From: MFAQ01 sp964592455
Lineage (GTDB): Bacteria > Patescibacteriota > Microgenomatia > UBA1400 > MFAQ01
NCBI GenBank assembly: GCA_964592455.1
Contig: CAZQDQ010000057.1
Coordinates: 1 to 5,578 of the forward strand
Reading direction: 5' to 3'
DNA: 5,578 nt
Shown here: piece after piece, positions 4,565-5,578 of the stretch
How the letters are laid out: each line of letters opens with the position of its first letter
How positions within the stretch are numbered: the first letter of the stretch is position 1
Notes under the pieces: generated by a model
Told to the model about the DNA's origin: nothing
The model's input: only the letters and a program-made list of their open reading frames with translations
Databases searched by the model: none
Position numbers and translations under genes: made by a program

Positions 4565-5191
4565 TTAGCCACCAAGTTTGTTAACTTCTCTCAAAGTATC
4601 AGCATCCAGACTATTATAAACAGCTGCTAGTTCAGACGGTTTAGAAAGTAAGTATTTTGCCCTTTTATTAGGATTCGGAAACTTAACGGACAAGTCTTCC
4701 AAATATGCAAAGACGTCTGCTTGTGCTGGCAAACTAGGCGGAAGATCATCTCTACCACAGCCTAAAAGGACTTGACTCTGCATCTTGACCTTGTACTTAT
4801 ACAGAGCAAAGGTCAAATAAATTGCCAAAGCTACAACAGCTACAAGAGCCAAAGTTACATACAGTCCGTAGGCTGCGCGCGTATAGTACGCATACAAGTC
4901 CACAACAACCAAAGCAAAAATCACAGAACCAGCAAGGCCACTCCATGATTTTGTCGCAAAATATAACAAAGGTATTGCCCCCAAACCCACAGCCAAATAA
5001 AAAATGACATTCAACCCTGCAATAGGATCAGTTTTGTAAAACGCCAATGCGGTCAATATCAAGCTAATAACAATGGCTGCCAATAAACCTGACCAACTCG
5101 CCTTTGTCATTCGAAAAATGAGTAGAGTAAAAACAACAATCAACCCACCAAATAAAAACAAAAATACTTGCGGATCAAGCGAGAGTTGCAT
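4565..5191 (-). CDS. Five-helix integral membrane protein, 208 aa, with internal repeat and soluble C-terminal tail
   Basis: The ATG at 5191 is preceded by AAGGAGGT (5204-5197), a full match to the 16S tail, at five bases. The frame stays open to a TTG at 5272, but that extension has no ribosome site and overlaps the divergent promoter, so it is rejected. Hydrophobic segments lie at about 8-26, 34-52, 59-79, 86-104 and 108-130. TKASWSGL (29-36) before helix 2 and TKSWSGL (80-86) before helix 4 are followed by similar spacing, which points to an internal duplication of a two-helix unit. Residues 131-208 form a charged soluble tail with a short linker (LGCGRDDLPPSLPAQ) and helical segments (DVFAYLEDLSVKF, LREVNKLGG). 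The basic KYKVK after helix 5 suggests the tail is cytoplasmic. I recognise no family. A -10-like TAGAAT at 5234-5229 is a possible promoter, without a convincing -35. Confidence 0.8.
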   Translation of the reverse strand: MQLSLDPQVFLFLFGGLIVVFTLLIFRMTKASWSGLLAAIVISLILTALAFYKTDPIAGLNVIFYLAVGLGAIPLLYFATKSWSGLAGSVIFALVVVDLYAYYTRAAYGLYVTLALVAVVALAIYLTFALYKYKVKMQSQVLLGCGRDDLPPSLPAQADVFAYLEDLSVKFPNPNKRAKYLLSKPSELAAVYNSLDADTLREVNKLGG

Positions 5192-5260
5192 CTTCGACCT
5201 CCTTATATTATCAAAGGAATTCTGCCCTATTCTACACCAAATTACTAAAATGCAATCAAT

Positions 5261-5289
5261 TTGACTGTTCAAAGAATATAGGATAAAAT
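5261..5289 (+). promoter_or_regulatory. Promoter of the 5318 gene
   Basis: The -35 TTGACT (5261-5266), 17-base spacer and -10 TAAAAT (5284-5289) predict a start near 5296 and a leader of about 22 bases. It shares TTCAA and TATAGGATA at the same offsets with the promoter at 4005-4033. Confidence 0.75.
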
Positions 5290-5317
5290 ACCCACAAAAT
5301 TCTCACAGGAGATTACA

Positions 5318-5578
5318 TTGAAAACAAAACCTGTTTTTCTAGCCATTATCTTACTCATTACAGCTTCTCTTGCCTGCCAAACAGCGGCAGACAGAAGTGA
5401 ACCTACAAGAATTGCCATTGTCCAAACCGCTCAACCCTACTTCGCCACACCAGAGAATTGGAATGAAGCACCGTCAGCGTGTATGAACAGCCTAACTCAG
5501 GTTGGATATGATCAAAATGGAACTTCTTATCGATCATCAGGGTCTGTTGTCGAAATAGAAAGTATCAGCTGGCAAAAT
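5318..5578 (+). CDS. Exported protein or lipoprotein, N-terminal part (3' end outside window)
   Basis: A TTG start at 5318 lies six bases after AGGAG (5307-5311), behind a clear promoter at 5261-5289, and the frame is open for 87 codons to the window edge. No ATG offers an alternative near the signal peptide. The N-terminus is a classic signal: MKTK, a hydrophobic core (5-19, PVFLAIILLITASLA) and then Cys20. Cleavage as a lipoprotein before Cys20 is plausible, but the -3 residue is Ser where Leu, Val or Ile is usual, so signal peptidase I cleavage after TAA (22-24) is possible. The mature part is polar (RIAIVQTAQPYFATPENW) with one further Cys at 56. No domain is recognisable in what is visible. 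It is divergent from the five-helix protein. Confidence 0.75.
   Translation, partial: MKTKPVFLAIILLITASLACQTAADRSEPTRIAIVQTAQPYFATPENWNEAPSACMNSLTQVGYDQNGTSYRSSGSVVEIESISWQN

Noticed and set aside
5192..5272. 27-residue N-terminal extension of the five-helix protein starting at TTG 5272
   Set aside because: ATG 5191 has AAGGAGGT at five bases; the extension overlaps the -35 region of the divergent 5318 gene and breaks the helix topology.
1..5578. CRISPR array, transposase, phage integrase or attachment site
   Set aside because: No regularly spaced repeats, no tRNA gene and no recombinase motifs were seen on either strand.

Overview
The window looks like a piece of a small, moderately AT-rich bacterial chromosome read with the standard code. 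It has short intergenic regions, clear sigma70-type promoters and strong AAGGAGG-type ribosome sites. Two genes are recognised with confidence: transcription termination factor Rho and a membrane-anchored L,D-transpeptidase (YkuD fold) with a VanW-type peptidoglycan-binding stalk. The rest are small membrane or exported proteins of no family I can name. A disordered, Q/N/R-rich Rho extension, a VanW-like/YkuD protein and many orphan membrane proteins are reminiscent of Patescibacteria (CPR, perhaps Microgenomates). That placement is inference and not proven by the window.

Layout, left to right. Positions 3-676 hold two plus-strand genes of unknown function, coupled by an ATGA overlap and closed by an intrinsic terminator; the first is cut by the window edge and is clearly more GC-rich than the rest. 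Positions 699-1967 (minus) encode the L,D-transpeptidase. Divergent from it, 2062-2244 (plus) encodes a 60-residue tail-anchored membrane protein with its own promoter. That gene and rho (2268-3650, minus) share one bidirectional terminator. The 431-base gap 3651-4081 is not empty. It holds an A/U-rich rho leader, a likely rho promoter, a candidate structured small RNA of about 115 nt on the minus strand with its own strong promoter and U-tract, and the plus-strand promoter of the next gene. Positions 4082-4489 (plus) encode a four-helix membrane protein. It converges on a five-helix membrane protein (4565-5191, minus), with two back-to-back terminators between them. Divergent from the latter, a signal-peptide-bearing protein starts with TTG at 5318 and runs off the window.

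The genes do not form one pathway. Rho acts in transcription and the L,D-transpeptidase in cell-wall crosslinking, while the others look like envelope proteins. The most interesting part is the rho upstream region. An apparently undescribed, compact RNA sits directly before rho, followed by either a separate rho promoter or a 14-codon leader ORF (the two readings overlap). Rho itself lacks a ribosome-binding site and has a perfect dyad abutting its start codon. Two of the plus-strand membrane/exported-protein promoters also share sequence well beyond the -35 and -10 boxes.
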